DNA of 64,000 nucleotides, from NCBI GenBank assembly GCA_023664325.1, contig JAMPFS010000006.1, positions 1-64,000 on the forward strand, given 5' to 3'. Positions 52,603-60,762 of the stretch are shown here, piece after piece. This DNA is from Clostridium sp. (GTDB taxonomy: Bacteria > Bacillota > Clostridia > Lachnospirales > Lachnospiraceae). The notes beneath the pieces were generated by a model. That model saw nothing but the letters and a program-made list of their open reading frames with translations. It made no database searches and was not told the DNA's origin. Both the position numbers and the translations under genes were made by a program. The number at the start of each line of letters is the position of its first letter. Within the stretch, counting starts at the first letter, position 1.

Positions 52603-52658
52603 TTGCGAAACTTAGGCTTTCACAACTAGACTTTAGAAATAAGGAGTTTCGCAATTGC
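52597..52658. repeat. Palindromic 5'-leader element, copy E
   Basis: Arms GATTGCGAAACTT (52601-52613) and AGGAGTTTCGCAATTGC (52642-52658) share an 11-bp inverted core. The middle CACAACTAGA (52621-52630) matches CACAACTGGA of the panC copy. It begins inside the stop codon of the preceding gene and ends 31 nt before the bceA start. Confidence 0.7.
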
Positions 52659-52688
52659 ATAACGCAAAAGTGTAGGAAGGAGAAAAAG

Positions 52689-53498
52689 ATGGATACGGTT
52701 TTAAAGGTAGAGAAGATAGAAAAATATTACGGCAGCAAGTCCGGTCTTACTAAGGCATTGGACAACATTTCCTTCGAGGTGGGAAAGGGAGAATTTACTG
52801 CGATTATGGGGGCATCGGGAAGCGGAAAAACAACGCTGTTAAACTGCATTTCCACCATTGACAAGGTGACTTCCGGACACATCTATATAGGGGATTTTCA
52901 GGAAGCGCAAAAAGAGCGGAGCGGCAGCAGGCAGGCTTATGACATTACGAGGCTTCGGGGAAATGCCTTGAATAAATTCCGCAGGGAGGAATTGGGGTTT
53001 ATTTTTCAGGAGTTTAATCTGTTGGATACCCTGACGGCTTACGAAAATATTGCGCTGGCGCTGTCCATACAGAATGTGGGCGTAAAGGAAATCAAGGAGC
53101 GGGTGGAGAAAATAGCCGGACAGCTTGGCATTACGGAGGCGCTTTCCCGCTATCCGTATCAGATGTCCGGCGGGCAAAAGCAGAGGGTATCAGCGGCGAG
53201 GGCCATGATTACGCTTCCGAAGATCGTGCTGGCGGACGAGCCGACCGGAGCTTTGGACTCGAAGTCGGCAAGGCAGCTCATGGAAATGTTTTGCCACTTA
53301 AATGACTGGTTTTCGGCAACCATTTTAATGGTAACCCATGATCCGTTTTCGGCAAGCTATGCGGAACGTGTTTTGTTCATCAAGGACGGAAAGCTTTTCC
53401 ATGAGCTGGATAAGGGGGAGGATACAAGAAAGCAGTTTTTTGAAAAGATTATGGACGTGGTGACGTTGTTAGGAGGGGATGTAAGTGATGCTCTTTAA
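52689..53498 (+). CDS. bceA: ABC transporter ATP-binding protein, BceA-like
   Basis: ATPase of a peptide-antibiotic resistance exporter. The 269-residue protein has Walker A GASGSGKTTL near residue 38, Q-loop FIFQEFNLLD near 103, signature MSGGQKQR near 156 and Walker B IVLADEPTGALDS near 175, all typical of the MacB/BceA group. The ATG at 52689 follows GGAAGGAG; an upstream in-frame ATG at 52599 lies inside the palindromic element. It overlaps the permease gene by about ten bases. The usual BceRS genes are 4-6 kb upstream instead of adjacent. Confidence 0.93.
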   Translation: MDTVLKVEKIEKYYGSKSGLTKALDNISFEVGKGEFTAIMGASGSGKTTLLNCISTIDKVTSGHIYIGDFQEAQKERSGSRQAYDITRLRGNALNKFRREELGFIFQEFNLLDTLTAYENIALALSIQNVGVKEIKERVEKIAGQLGITEALSRYPYQMSGGQKQRVSAARAMITLPKIVLADEPTGALDSKSARQLMEMFCHLNDWFSATILMVTHDPFSASYAERVLFIKDGKLFHELDKGEDTRKQFFEKIMDVVTLLGGDVSDAL

Positions 53499-55596
53499 AT
53501 TATCGGTTAAAAATGTGGGAAAAAGCCTTAAGGATTACGCCGTTTATTTTGTGACACTGACGGCAGGGGTTGCGATTTTCTATGTGTTCAACGCTGTGGA
53601 AACCCAGGCGGCAGTGTTAAGCATCATGCAAAGGGGCGGGGAAATCCTCAGTGTCTTTTCCGGGATGTTAAACGGTGTCAGTGTGCTGGTATCCCTGATT
53701 CTTGGATTTCTGGTTATTTATGCCGGGCGGTTTCTGATGAAGCGGAGAAAAAGGGAGTTTGGGCTGTACCTGCTATTGGGGCTTGGAAAATGGAAGGTGT
53801 CGATGATTTTATTCTGGGAAACGCTACTGATCGGGGTATGCTCACTGGCAGCAGGGCTGCTGTTTGGCGTGGCGGCTTCTCAGTTTATGAGCCTGTTTGT
53901 GGCAAACCTGTTTTCCGAGGATATGACGGCATTCCGGTTTTTATTTTCCAAAACGGCTTTTGAAAAAACGGTGCTGCATTTTGCAGTCATTTATCTGATT
54001 GTCATTTTATTTCAGGTCTTTGAAATCGGGAAATGCCGCCTGATTACCTTTTTTCAGGCGAAGGAACGGTCGGAGCAGGTGAAAATGCGGAATCCGTGGG
54101 TTTGTACCGCCGTGTTCTTGGCAGCGGCGGGAATGCTTGGCTACGCTTATTACCAGGTGACCGGAAATGTAGAAAACCTGCACTCCTCAAAGGGAATCCT
54201 CCGCTTGATCCTTTTGGGGATTGCTGCTACATTTTTGCTGTTCTGGTCGGTTTCCGGGCTGGCGGTCAAGCTGTTTGGCATGTGGGAAAAACAGTATTAT
54301 AAAGGGCTTCATGCATTCATTTTCCGCCAGCTTGCGGGCAGGATCAATACGGCTGTGTGCATCATGTCAATCATCTGCCTGATGTTGTTTGTGACAATCT
54401 GTGTGCTGTCTGCCAGCCTGTCCGTAAAAAATTCCATGGACCGCTTACGGGATGAGCTGGCGCCTGTGGATATCATTATCCGTAAGAGAATTGCCCTGGA
54501 TGACGGGGAAACCGAGGTGATTTCCACGAGTGCGGTGGGGCTAGGAAGCCGCTCATTTAGTGAATATACGGAGGAACAGTTAGAAGGCCTGCCGCTTTCC
54601 GTCAAAGAGGTATATGGACAGATGGGCATTGATCTTTCCCGGTATTTTAAAGAGGAGGCAGATTTTTCTGTGTACCGGCTTCCGGAGCTTACGATTGGCG
54701 ATCTGTTTGAGCGGACAGGGGAAAAAAGGAAGGAATTTGACATGGGATATTATCTGGAACGGCCAGTGCGGATTGTGGCGGTAAGCGATTACAACCGGCT
54801 GCTTGCTTTGTTTGGCAGGGAGGAAATGGAGCTTGGACAAGATGAATACAGTGTGGTGGCGAACCTGCCGGATATGGTTTTGGCATGGAATGCCTTTTTG
54901 GCGGCAGACGTCGAGCTTACCCTGTCCGATATCGTGCTGCACCCGGAAGGGAATGCCTGCCGGAACGGTTTTTTAAATATGGCGGCTGATTATGAGGAGC
55001 ATGGCTTCCTCGTGGCACCGGATGAGGCGGTCACTCAACTCACTGCCATGTATGAGTATGTGGCGGCAAATTATAACGGGAACACGGAAGAGGAGAAATG
55101 GGAGGTGGAAAAAACGGTTACCCTGCAGGACGTCTATGAATATCCGGAGAGCTACTATACATGGGTGAGCGCAAATACAAGGCTGGATGTTACCGATGCA
55201 GGCGTGGGAATCGGCGGAATCCTGACCTTTTTAGGGCTGTATCTCGGGATTGTGTTTTTGCTCGCCTCTGCCGTGATACTGGCGTTAAAGGAGCTGTCCG
55301 AGAGTGCCGATAATGCTGGCCGCTACCGGCTGTTAAGGCAGCTTGGCACGGACGAGAACATGATAAACGGTGCCTTATTTAGACAGATTGGCTTATTTTT
55401 TATGATGCCACTTGCGTTGGCTTTGCTGCATGCGGTATTCGGAATCCGGTTTGGGCTGTATATGCTGCGCTCGTTTGGCAGGACAGGGCTGCTTTCCGCC
55501 ATTTTGGAGACCGTGGCAGTATTTTTGGTGATTTACGGTGGTTATTTTGCGCTGACCTATGTATGCAGTAAAAATATTATACGGGATAAAGCGTGA
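53488..55596 (+). CDS. bceB: FtsX-like ABC permease, BceB-like
   Basis: A 702-residue permease with ten predicted membrane helices: about 18-38, 55-80, 108-130, 150-175, 205-225, 230-255, 285-310, then a large extracellular domain of roughly 265 residues, and 580-605, 635-655, 665-690. The domain between helices 7 and 8 and the FtsX ends identify the BceB type, which detects bacitracin-like or peptide antibiotics and signals to BceS. The start is ATG at 53488, or GTG at 53485, after AGGAGGGG. Drug specificity cannot be read from sequence. Confidence 0.9.
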   Translation: MLFKLSVKNVGKSLKDYAVYFVTLTAGVAIFYVFNAVETQAAVLSIMQRGGEILSVFSGMLNGVSVLVSLILGFLVIYAGRFLMKRRKREFGLYLLLGLGKWKVSMILFWETLLIGVCSLAAGLLFGVAASQFMSLFVANLFSEDMTAFRFLFSKTAFEKTVLHFAVIYLIVILFQVFEIGKCRLITFFQAKERSEQVKMRNPWVCTAVFLAAAGMLGYAYYQVTGNVENLHSSKGILRLILLGIAATFLLFWSVSGLAVKLFGMWEKQYYKGLHAFIFRQLAGRINTAVCIMSIICLMLFVTICVLSASLSVKNSMDRLRDELAPVDIIIRKRIALDDGETEVISTSAVGLGSRSFSEYTEEQLEGLPLSVKEVYGQMGIDLSRYFKEEADFSVYRLPELTIGDLFERTGEKRKEFDMGYYLERPVRIVAVSDYNRLLALFGREEMELGQDEYSVVANLPDMVLAWNAFLAADVELTLSDIVLHPEGNACRNGFLNMAADYEEHGFLVAPDEAVTQLTAMYEYVAANYNGNTEEEKWEVEKTVTLQDVYEYPESYYTWVSANTRLDVTDAGVGIGGILTFLGLYLGIVFLLASAVILALKELSESADNAGRYRLLRQLGTDENMINGALFRQIGLFFMMPLALALLHAVFGIRFGLYMLRSFGRTGLLSAILETVAVFLVIYGGYFALTYVCSKNIIRDKA

Positions 55597-55618
55597 CACA
55601 AACAAATCTGTAAAATAG

Positions 55619-55676
55619 GTTGACAGCAGTCACACAACTGTGCTACAATTCGGTAAAAGGTTGACAGTAGTCGCAC
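55619..55676 (+). promoter_or_regulatory. blaI-type promoter with two repeated operator-like sites
   Basis: TTGACA (55620-55625), 18 bp, TACAAT (55644-55649). GGTTGACAGCAGTCACAC (55618-55635) recurs as GGTTGACAGTAGTCGCAC (55659-55676). The first contains the dyad TGAC-AGCA-GTCA. One copy overlaps the -35 and the other lies just after the start, so a BlaI-type dimer could block transcription. Confidence 0.65.
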
Positions 55677-55691
55677 GAAAGGAGTCTGTTT

Positions 55692-56081
55692 ATGTCAGGG
55701 AAAAGTATGATTTTACAACAAAGTGAATGGATTATTATGGAAAAGCTATGGGAGGAGAGCCCGAAAACAATCATGCAGCTTTATCATGCCCTGAAGGAAA
55801 ATCCCGGCTGGAGCAAAAGCACCGTAAATACGCTGCTTGGAAGAATGGTGGACAAGGGGATTCTTTACTATCGGGAGGGAAAGAAAGCGAAGCAGTATTT
55901 TCCGAACGTGAACAGGGAGGATGCGGCACTTGCAGAGACAGAAAGCCTGCTTGACCGGGTATACAGGGGTTCTGTCAGTATGATGATGAACACGCTGGTA
56001 AAGAGAAAGGATTTTAGCAAAGAGGAGATAAAAGAGCTTTACGAAATCCTGAAAGGATTGGAGGAGGAGCAGGATGGCTGA
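55692..56081 (+). CDS. BlaI/MecI/CopY-family repressor
   Basis: A 129-residue winged-helix repressor. LQQSEWIIMEKLWEESPKTIMQLYHALKENPGW and STVNTLLGRMVDKGILYYREGKKAKQYFP form the DNA-binding domain, and the C-terminal helices (DFSKEEIKELYEILKGLEEE) dimerise. Members are released from DNA when the partner MecR1/BlaR1 protease signals cleavage. The repeats in the promoter are the likely binding sites, so the gene is probably autoregulated. The stop overlaps the start of the membrane protease gene by eight bases. Confidence 0.93.
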   Translation: MSGKSMILQQSEWIIMEKLWEESPKTIMQLYHALKENPGWSKSTVNTLLGRMVDKGILYYREGKKAKQYFPNVNREDAALAETESLLDRVYRGSVSMMMNTLVKRKDFSKEEIKELYEILKGLEEEQDG

Positions 56082-57924
56082 ACAGATTTTTAACGTAACC
56101 ATTTTTATGTGCATGGTGCTTTTGCTGCGCAGTGCGTTTTACCGCAGGATTTCAAAACGCCTTTGTTATGCAATGTGGCTGGTGGTGGCTGTGTATTTGT
56201 TAGTGCCGCAGCCATCCTTTTCCAATTCCTTTCAGGTCATGAATGTCCTTTACCGGGCAGTTGAACATAAAAAGGAAATTCAGGCAGAAGACAAAAATGC
56301 AGGGGATAGGAAAGAGCAGGGGAATGATGCGGAAGATACTGCGAAAACTCCGGCGATTGCAGCGCAGCCAGATGGCGCAGCCGGGCAAAACAGCGGCAGT
56401 GATGATACCGTTTGGACAAGTTTTAAAAAGGGAGACTGGTCGGAACCCGCAAACGAACCGGAGGAGCAGAGGACAGGCTCGGATGATGGATTTGCCGTGC
56501 CAAAATCTTTGCAGGAGAATGGAAATTGGATAAGCGGAATCTGGCTTTTGGGCGTTTTCATTTGTGGAACCGTATTTGCTGTCAGCAATCTCCGTTTTGG
56601 GAAAAGGGTTCGCAAAAACCGGCAGATATTGGAAATGGGTGGGGAAGAAGGTTACTGTTCCATTCCTGTTTACCGGACAAAGGAAGTGCATACACCCTGC
56701 CTGTTTGGCGTGTTCCATCCGGCTGTTTATTTTCCGGCAGAAGGGATGGCATTTGAAAATGACGAAAAAAAACGGGAAGCCTGTTATTATGTGCTGGCGC
56801 ATGAATACATGCATTACCGGCATAAGGATCATCTATGGGCAGTGCTTCGGTGCCTGTGTGTTATTTTGTACTGGTATCATCCCCTGGTATGGGCGGCGGC
56901 TTTTTTGTCCATGAAAGACAGCGAATTTGCCTGCGATGAAAGTGTAACCCGCACTTACGGCAAGCAGGAAAGAAAGGCATATGGGGAAAACCTGATTTTG
57001 TTCGGAACACAGAGGATGCCTGTAACATCCATGCTGAAATGCGCAACCGGAATGACAGGGGGAAGGCGGGAATTAAAAGAACGGATTACCCTGATTGCGA
57101 ATCCCAAAAAGCAGTGGCTTTGTACGGCAGTGTTTGCCTGCCTTTTGCTGTTTGGAATAACCGGATGTACGCTTGGCAGTCCGGCGCAAAACAGCCCAAA
57201 TACAGAGAATGTGGAAGATTTCGCCGGGGAGCAGGATACAAGCAGCGCAGACACCGAGGCGGAAGAAGAGGAAGAGGAGGAAAATACTGAGAGTGAGGAT
57301 ACCGTACCGAAACCGATTGACTTTGCAGCGCTTTCCGTAGAGAAAGTCGAGGAAAACGGAATCGGGTATTATAAGCTGCTTACGGATAAGATGTTTCCCC
57401 TGCCTCTGAATGAATGGGCAAAAATTAATCTTTTCACGGAACAGGGGAACGCAGTGGATGCATATGTCCGTTTTACGGATGTGACACATGACAAAGATGC
57501 GATTGCAGAACATGTGGAAACATTCTGCCAGGCAAGGGGAATTCAGGGGGCTTTTCAGGAAATAGAGACTGAAAAAACAGAATATGTCATGCTGCACTAT
57601 GAGATTTTGGCCGCAGAAGATGCGGAACTTCCGGCAGGGGATAAGATATTGCCGACAGCGATGGATTTTCCGGTTCAAATGTATTCGACACTTGAAAATG
57701 GCAGGTTTTGGACAAATGATAGTGAATACCAGGGAATGGAGCGGAGCGTATGGGATGCTTCCATTATAGAGGCAGATACGGTTTTGCCGGGTGAGCGGGT
57801 TGAAAAAACAATGATTTGCAGTATTCCCAAAGGGTACACCGCCTACGGCCTGCAGTTTTTCTATATCACAGCAGACCGGAATACGGGCATGGTATATTTT
57901 AAACCGGAATATGCAATTGAATGA
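56074..57924 (+). CDS. BlaR1/MecR1-like M56 membrane metallopeptidase
   Basis: A 616-residue protein with three to four membrane helices: near 5-22, 30-50, 150-175 and around 257-280. The zinc protease motif HEYMH (His243, Glu244, His247) in VLAHEYMHYRHKDH and the downstream Glu in FACDESVTR match peptidase M56. A cytoplasmic acidic loop covers residues 70-150. After a hydrophobic segment ending LLLFGITGC near 363, the exported C-terminus of 250 residues is not a penicillin-binding sensor domain but an acidic linker and a domain I do not recognise. It pairs with the BlaI-like repressor and may sense something other than beta-lactams. Confidence 0.88.
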   Translation: MAEQIFNVTIFMCMVLLLRSAFYRRISKRLCYAMWLVVAVYLLVPQPSFSNSFQVMNVLYRAVEHKKEIQAEDKNAGDRKEQGNDAEDTAKTPAIAAQPDGAAGQNSGSDDTVWTSFKKGDWSEPANEPEEQRTGSDDGFAVPKSLQENGNWISGIWLLGVFICGTVFAVSNLRFGKRVRKNRQILEMGGEEGYCSIPVYRTKEVHTPCLFGVFHPAVYFPAEGMAFENDEKKREACYYVLAHEYMHYRHKDHLWAVLRCLCVILYWYHPLVWAAAFLSMKDSEFACDESVTRTYGKQERKAYGENLILFGTQRMPVTSMLKCATGMTGGRRELKERITLIANPKKQWLCTAVFACLLLFGITGCTLGSPAQNSPNTENVEDFAGEQDTSSADTEAEEEEEEENTESEDTVPKPIDFAALSVEKVEENGIGYYKLLTDKMFPLPLNEWAKINLFTEQGNAVDAYVRFTDVTHDKDAIAEHVETFCQARGIQGAFQEIETEKTEYVMLHYEILAAEDAELPAGDKILPTAMDFPVQMYSTLENGRFWTNDSEYQGMERSVWDASIIEADTVLPGERVEKTMICSIPKGYTAYGLQFFYITADRNTGMVYFKPEYAIE

Positions 57925-58005
57925 TGAATCCTGTGTTCAGGATGGGTGCATGGAGGATCATAAAAAATCTTTCGTATCATAAAATTCTACATAAATAATA
58001 TTGTG

Positions 58006-58030
58006 AAAATGCCGGGTTACTCGGCATTTT
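58006..58030. terminator. Bidirectional terminator between the M56 gene and xre
   Basis: AAAATGCCG with CGGCATTTT around GGTTACT, then TTATTTTTTT. The minus-strand gene stops inside the loop. Confidence 0.85.
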
Positions 58031-58373
58031 TTATTTTTTTCTTTTGGGCTTCCTGTTCCCGGTAAAGCCTTATCATCTCACCGGCAGCATAGTCGCGGTT
58101 TTCGGAGTTTAAGCGTTTGTAGTAATTTAATATTTTTGCTTCCTCTTCGCTTGCAGTGTTGGATCTGTGCCGGACATTACTGATTCCAAGCAAGTAGTCT
58201 GTACTGACATTAAATAATTTTGACAGCGATATCAGGGTATCCAAATCCGGATAACTGTAATTGTTTTCGTAGTTGGAAATGGTAGTGCGTCCCAAACCAA
58301 GCTGTTTTGCAAGCTCGGACTGTAACATACCGGATTCCTCCCGTAAATTTTGAATGATATCTCCAATATTCAT
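58017..58373 (-). CDS. XRE-family regulator divergent from loaP
   Basis: A 118-residue repressor-type protein. The helix-turn-helix spans about residues 4-62 (LAKQLGLGRTTISNYENNYSYPDLDTLISLSKLF, then STDYLLG). The C-terminal 55 residues are charged and helical. The ATG at 58373 has GGAG seven bases upstream; an ATG at 58436 would add 21 residues but has a weak site. It is divergent from loaP, and a symmetric TGTCA/TGACA array on the loaP promoter is a good candidate operator. Confidence 0.9.
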   Translation of the reverse strand: MNIGDIIQNLREESGMLQSELAKQLGLGRTTISNYENNYSYPDLDTLISLSKLFNVSTDYLLGISNVRHRSNTASEEEAKILNYYKRLNSENRDYAAGEMIRLYREQEAQKKKIKNAE

Positions 58374-58497
58374 GTTAATCTCCGTTCTGGTGCCTTTCGC
58401 AGATGGCACGGTAATAGAAAATCTGTATTCTCCCATAAAATCTCTCTTAGAAATTTTATCATATGGAAATTTACAATATAGGATATGCCAAATGTAA

Positions 58498-58545
58498 TGT
58501 CACTATGTCAAATATCTTGACATCATGACAAAAAAGTTGTATTTT
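58498..58545 (+). promoter_or_regulatory. loaP promoter with nested palindromic operator
   Basis: TTGACA (58517-58522), 17 bp, TATTTT (58540-58545). Four pentamers form a symmetric array: TGTCA at 58498 and 58506, TGACA at 58518 and 58526, spaced 3, 7 and 3 bp. The -35 lies inside the array, as expected for a repressor site. Confidence 0.7.
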
Positions 58546-58575
58546 AGAAAAAGAATGTTCATAAGGGAGTCATTT

Positions 58576-59163
58576 ATGTGGTACGTCATTCAGGTTAAGA
58601 CAGGGGAAGAGGAATGGATACGGGAAAAATGCAGACGGGTACTTCCAGTATCTGTATGCAGAAATATTTTTGCACCCAAATTCCAGAAAATGATGAAAGT
58701 AAAAGGGATTTGGAGGGTGGAAGAAAAGATTTTGTTTCCGGGTTATTTGTTTCTTGAGATGCCAAAAAGGGAAGAACCGTTTGATGAATTGGAAAAGGCA
58801 GATATGCTAAAAGAGTGCTTGCAGCCGTTGGGGAGCATGGTAAAACCGGTATGCATAGGCGGTGGATTTTACCCCATACATCAGGAAGAGGAAGCCTTGT
58901 TACGAAGCCTGATGCATGCCACGGAACATAATGAGTATGTACTGGAACGGTCGAGAGGGTATGTTGTGGATGGAAAACTGGTGGTGACAAATGGCCCGCT
59001 CATTCCCTATACCGACCATGTAAAGTGGTTTGACCGCCATAAGCGGATTGGGAAATTAGAGATAGCCCTGTGGGGGGAAACGCGCCAGATTACGGTAGGG
59101 CTTGAGGTGGTGGCAAGGGTGACTGCAAAAGAGTTTCAGGAGTTGGATGGAAAAGCCGGGTGA
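58576..59163 (+). CDS. loaP: NusG-family antiterminator LoaP
   Basis: A 195-residue NusG paralogue of the LoaP type, which promotes readthrough of long biosynthetic operons in Firmicutes. It begins MWYVIQVKTGEEEWI as NusG proteins do, has the NGN-domain ILFPGYLFLEM near residue 53 and a C-terminal KOW-like domain (LEIALWGETRQITVGLEVV). The ATG at 58576 follows AAGGGAG. It is the first gene of an exopolysaccharide operon, the usual place for LoaP. The promoter lies under a symmetric operator and the divergent XRE gene is the likely repressor. Confidence 0.92.
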   Translation: MWYVIQVKTGEEEWIREKCRRVLPVSVCRNIFAPKFQKMMKVKGIWRVEEKILFPGYLFLEMPKREEPFDELEKADMLKECLQPLGSMVKPVCIGGGFYPIHQEEEALLRSLMHATEHNEYVLERSRGYVVDGKLVVTNGPLIPYTDHVKWFDRHKRIGKLEIALWGETRQITVGLEVVARVTAKEFQELDGKAG

Positions 59164-59174
59164 TAAGGATGAGG

Positions 59175-60029
59175 ATGGATGCATCAATTACTATTATTTG
59201 TCCAATATACAATGGAGAAAAATATATTTTGGAATTGAACAGAAGCATTTTAAAACAAAAGAAAATAAATTTAGCAGCAGTTCATTATATTGTAACCGAG
59301 AGTACAGACCAGACAGAATTTATTATGCAGGAAAATCATATTCCCTATGAACTGATAAAAAAAGAGGAGTTTTCCCATAGCCTGACACGCGAAAAGGCAG
59401 CAATGATGTGTGATACGGATATTGTTGTTTTTATTACACAGGATATTGTAATTGAACGGGAAGACTGGCTATATGAACTGACAAATCCAATAGTAGTGGG
59501 TGAAGTAGAGGCTGCCTTTTCCAGACAGTTGTGTAGGGATAATTCCATAGAAAAATATACGAGGGAAATCAATTACCCGGAATATTCCCGCATTGTTGCC
59601 AAAAAGGATACAGCGAGACTGGGATTGAATACCTTCTTTTTCTCAAATGCTTCATCCGCAATCCGCAGAGATGTTTTTGTGCGGTTAAATGGCTATGACA
59701 GGAAAAAACTGCCCTTAAGTGAAGATATGTATCTTGCTTATAAGTTAATTCAAAGTGGATATCGCATTAAATATTGTGCGAAATCACAGGTGATACATTC
59801 CCATCAGTTTACCCTGAAAGAGCAATATGCACGGTACCGTGAGACGGGGAAATTCTTCAGGCAGAACCGCTATTTGAATCAGTATGGAACAAATAAAGCA
59901 GGGGGAAGTATGGCTGTATATGTGTGGAGAAGGGCATTAGAGGATAGGAATTGGAAAGTGCTTGCTCAGTTTCTTCCCAATATGGCAGCAAGGTTTTTCG
60001 GTATGAAGGTGGGAAGGTATTTTGGGTGA
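59175..60029 (+). CDS. Family 2 glycosyltransferase, rhamnosyltransferase-like
   Basis: A 284-residue GT2 enzyme for exopolysaccharide synthesis. The start SITIICPIYNGEKYIL, the acidic motif FITQDIVI near residue 86 (in place of DXD), and the region ASSAIRRDVFVRLNGYDRKKLPLSEDMYLAYKLI near 160 follow the rhamnosyltransferase pattern. Donor and acceptor are unknown. I chose the ATG at 59175; ATG at 59169 and GTG at 59160 are possible. It follows loaP by 11 bp and overlaps the next gene by eight. Confidence 0.85.
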   Translation: MDASITIICPIYNGEKYILELNRSILKQKKINLAAVHYIVTESTDQTEFIMQENHIPYELIKKEEFSHSLTREKAAMMCDTDIVVFITQDIVIEREDWLYELTNPIVVGEVEAAFSRQLCRDNSIEKYTREINYPEYSRIVAKKDTARLGLNTFFFSNASSAIRRDVFVRLNGYDRKKLPLSEDMYLAYKLIQSGYRIKYCAKSQVIHSHQFTLKEQYARYRETGKFFRQNRYLNQYGTNKAGGSMAVYVWRRALEDRNWKVLAQFLPNMAARFFGMKVGRYFG

Positions 60030-60762
60030 GATAAGATGTTCGGTTGTGATGGCTGTTTATAATGGCGAGGCTTATATTCGCCAGCAGTTAGATTCCATTC
60101 TGGAAAATGTGACTGTTCAGGATGAAATTGTGATATCCGATGACGGCTCCACGGATAAGACCAAAGAAATTATTCTTGCATACCAGAAAAATGGAGCAGG
60201 TATCCGGTTATTTGATGGAGAAAGAAAAGGTGTCATCGCTAATTTTGAATATGCCATTCGGCAGGCGAAGGGAAAGTATATTTTTTTGTGTGATCAGGAC
60301 GATGTATGGGAACCCAATAAAATAGAAAGGGTATTAAGATGTTTTGACGAGAATGGCTGCATGGTAGTTGTACATGATGCGGACATATGGAATGAGGAAG
60401 AAAATGTCATGGAACCATCCTTTTTTCAATATCGAAATTCCGGAGCAGGCATCTTAAAAAATATTGTTAAAAATACATATATTGGCTGCTGCATGGCGTT
60501 TTGCAGCGAGTTGCGAAACTTTATCCTTCCAATTCCCCGAAATATTGAAATGCATGATCAATGGATTGGAATTTGGGGAGATATCGTGGGAGAAAATTAT
60601 TTTTTAAATGAAATTTTGTTCCATTACCGAAGACATGGGAAAAACGTCTCAGATTTACAGCATTATCCATTTGGAAGGATGCTGAAAAACCGGATTGTAC
60701 TGTGTGTGGAGCTGTTAAAGAGATGGTGGAAAAAGGTAAGGGCTGGGAGTTTATTATGTTAG
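60022..60762 (+). CDS. Family 2 glycosyltransferase
   Basis: A 246-residue GT2 enzyme with CSVVMAVYNGEAYIRQQLDSIL at the N-terminus, ISDDGSTD near residue 38 and the DXD-type FLCDQDDVW near 92, typical of rhamnosyl- or galactosyltransferases of polysaccharide clusters. The start is TTG at 60022 after GGGAAGG. It overlaps both neighbours by a few bases. Confidence 0.87.
   Translation: MGEIRCSVVMAVYNGEAYIRQQLDSILENVTVQDEIVISDDGSTDKTKEIILAYQKNGAGIRLFDGERKGVIANFEYAIRQAKGKYIFLCDQDDVWEPNKIERVLRCFDENGCMVVVHDADIWNEEENVMEPSFFQYRNSGAGILKNIVKNTYIGCCMAFCSELRNFILPIPRNIEMHDQWIGIWGDIVGENYFLNEILFHYRRHGKNVSDLQHYPFGRMLKNRIVLCVELLKRWWKKVRAGSLLC

Noticed and set aside
55692..57924. Beta-lactam resistance operon
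   Set aside because: The repressor and M56 protease match the BlaI/MecR1 type, but no beta-lactamase or penicillin-binding protein is present and the sensor domain is not penicillin-binding.
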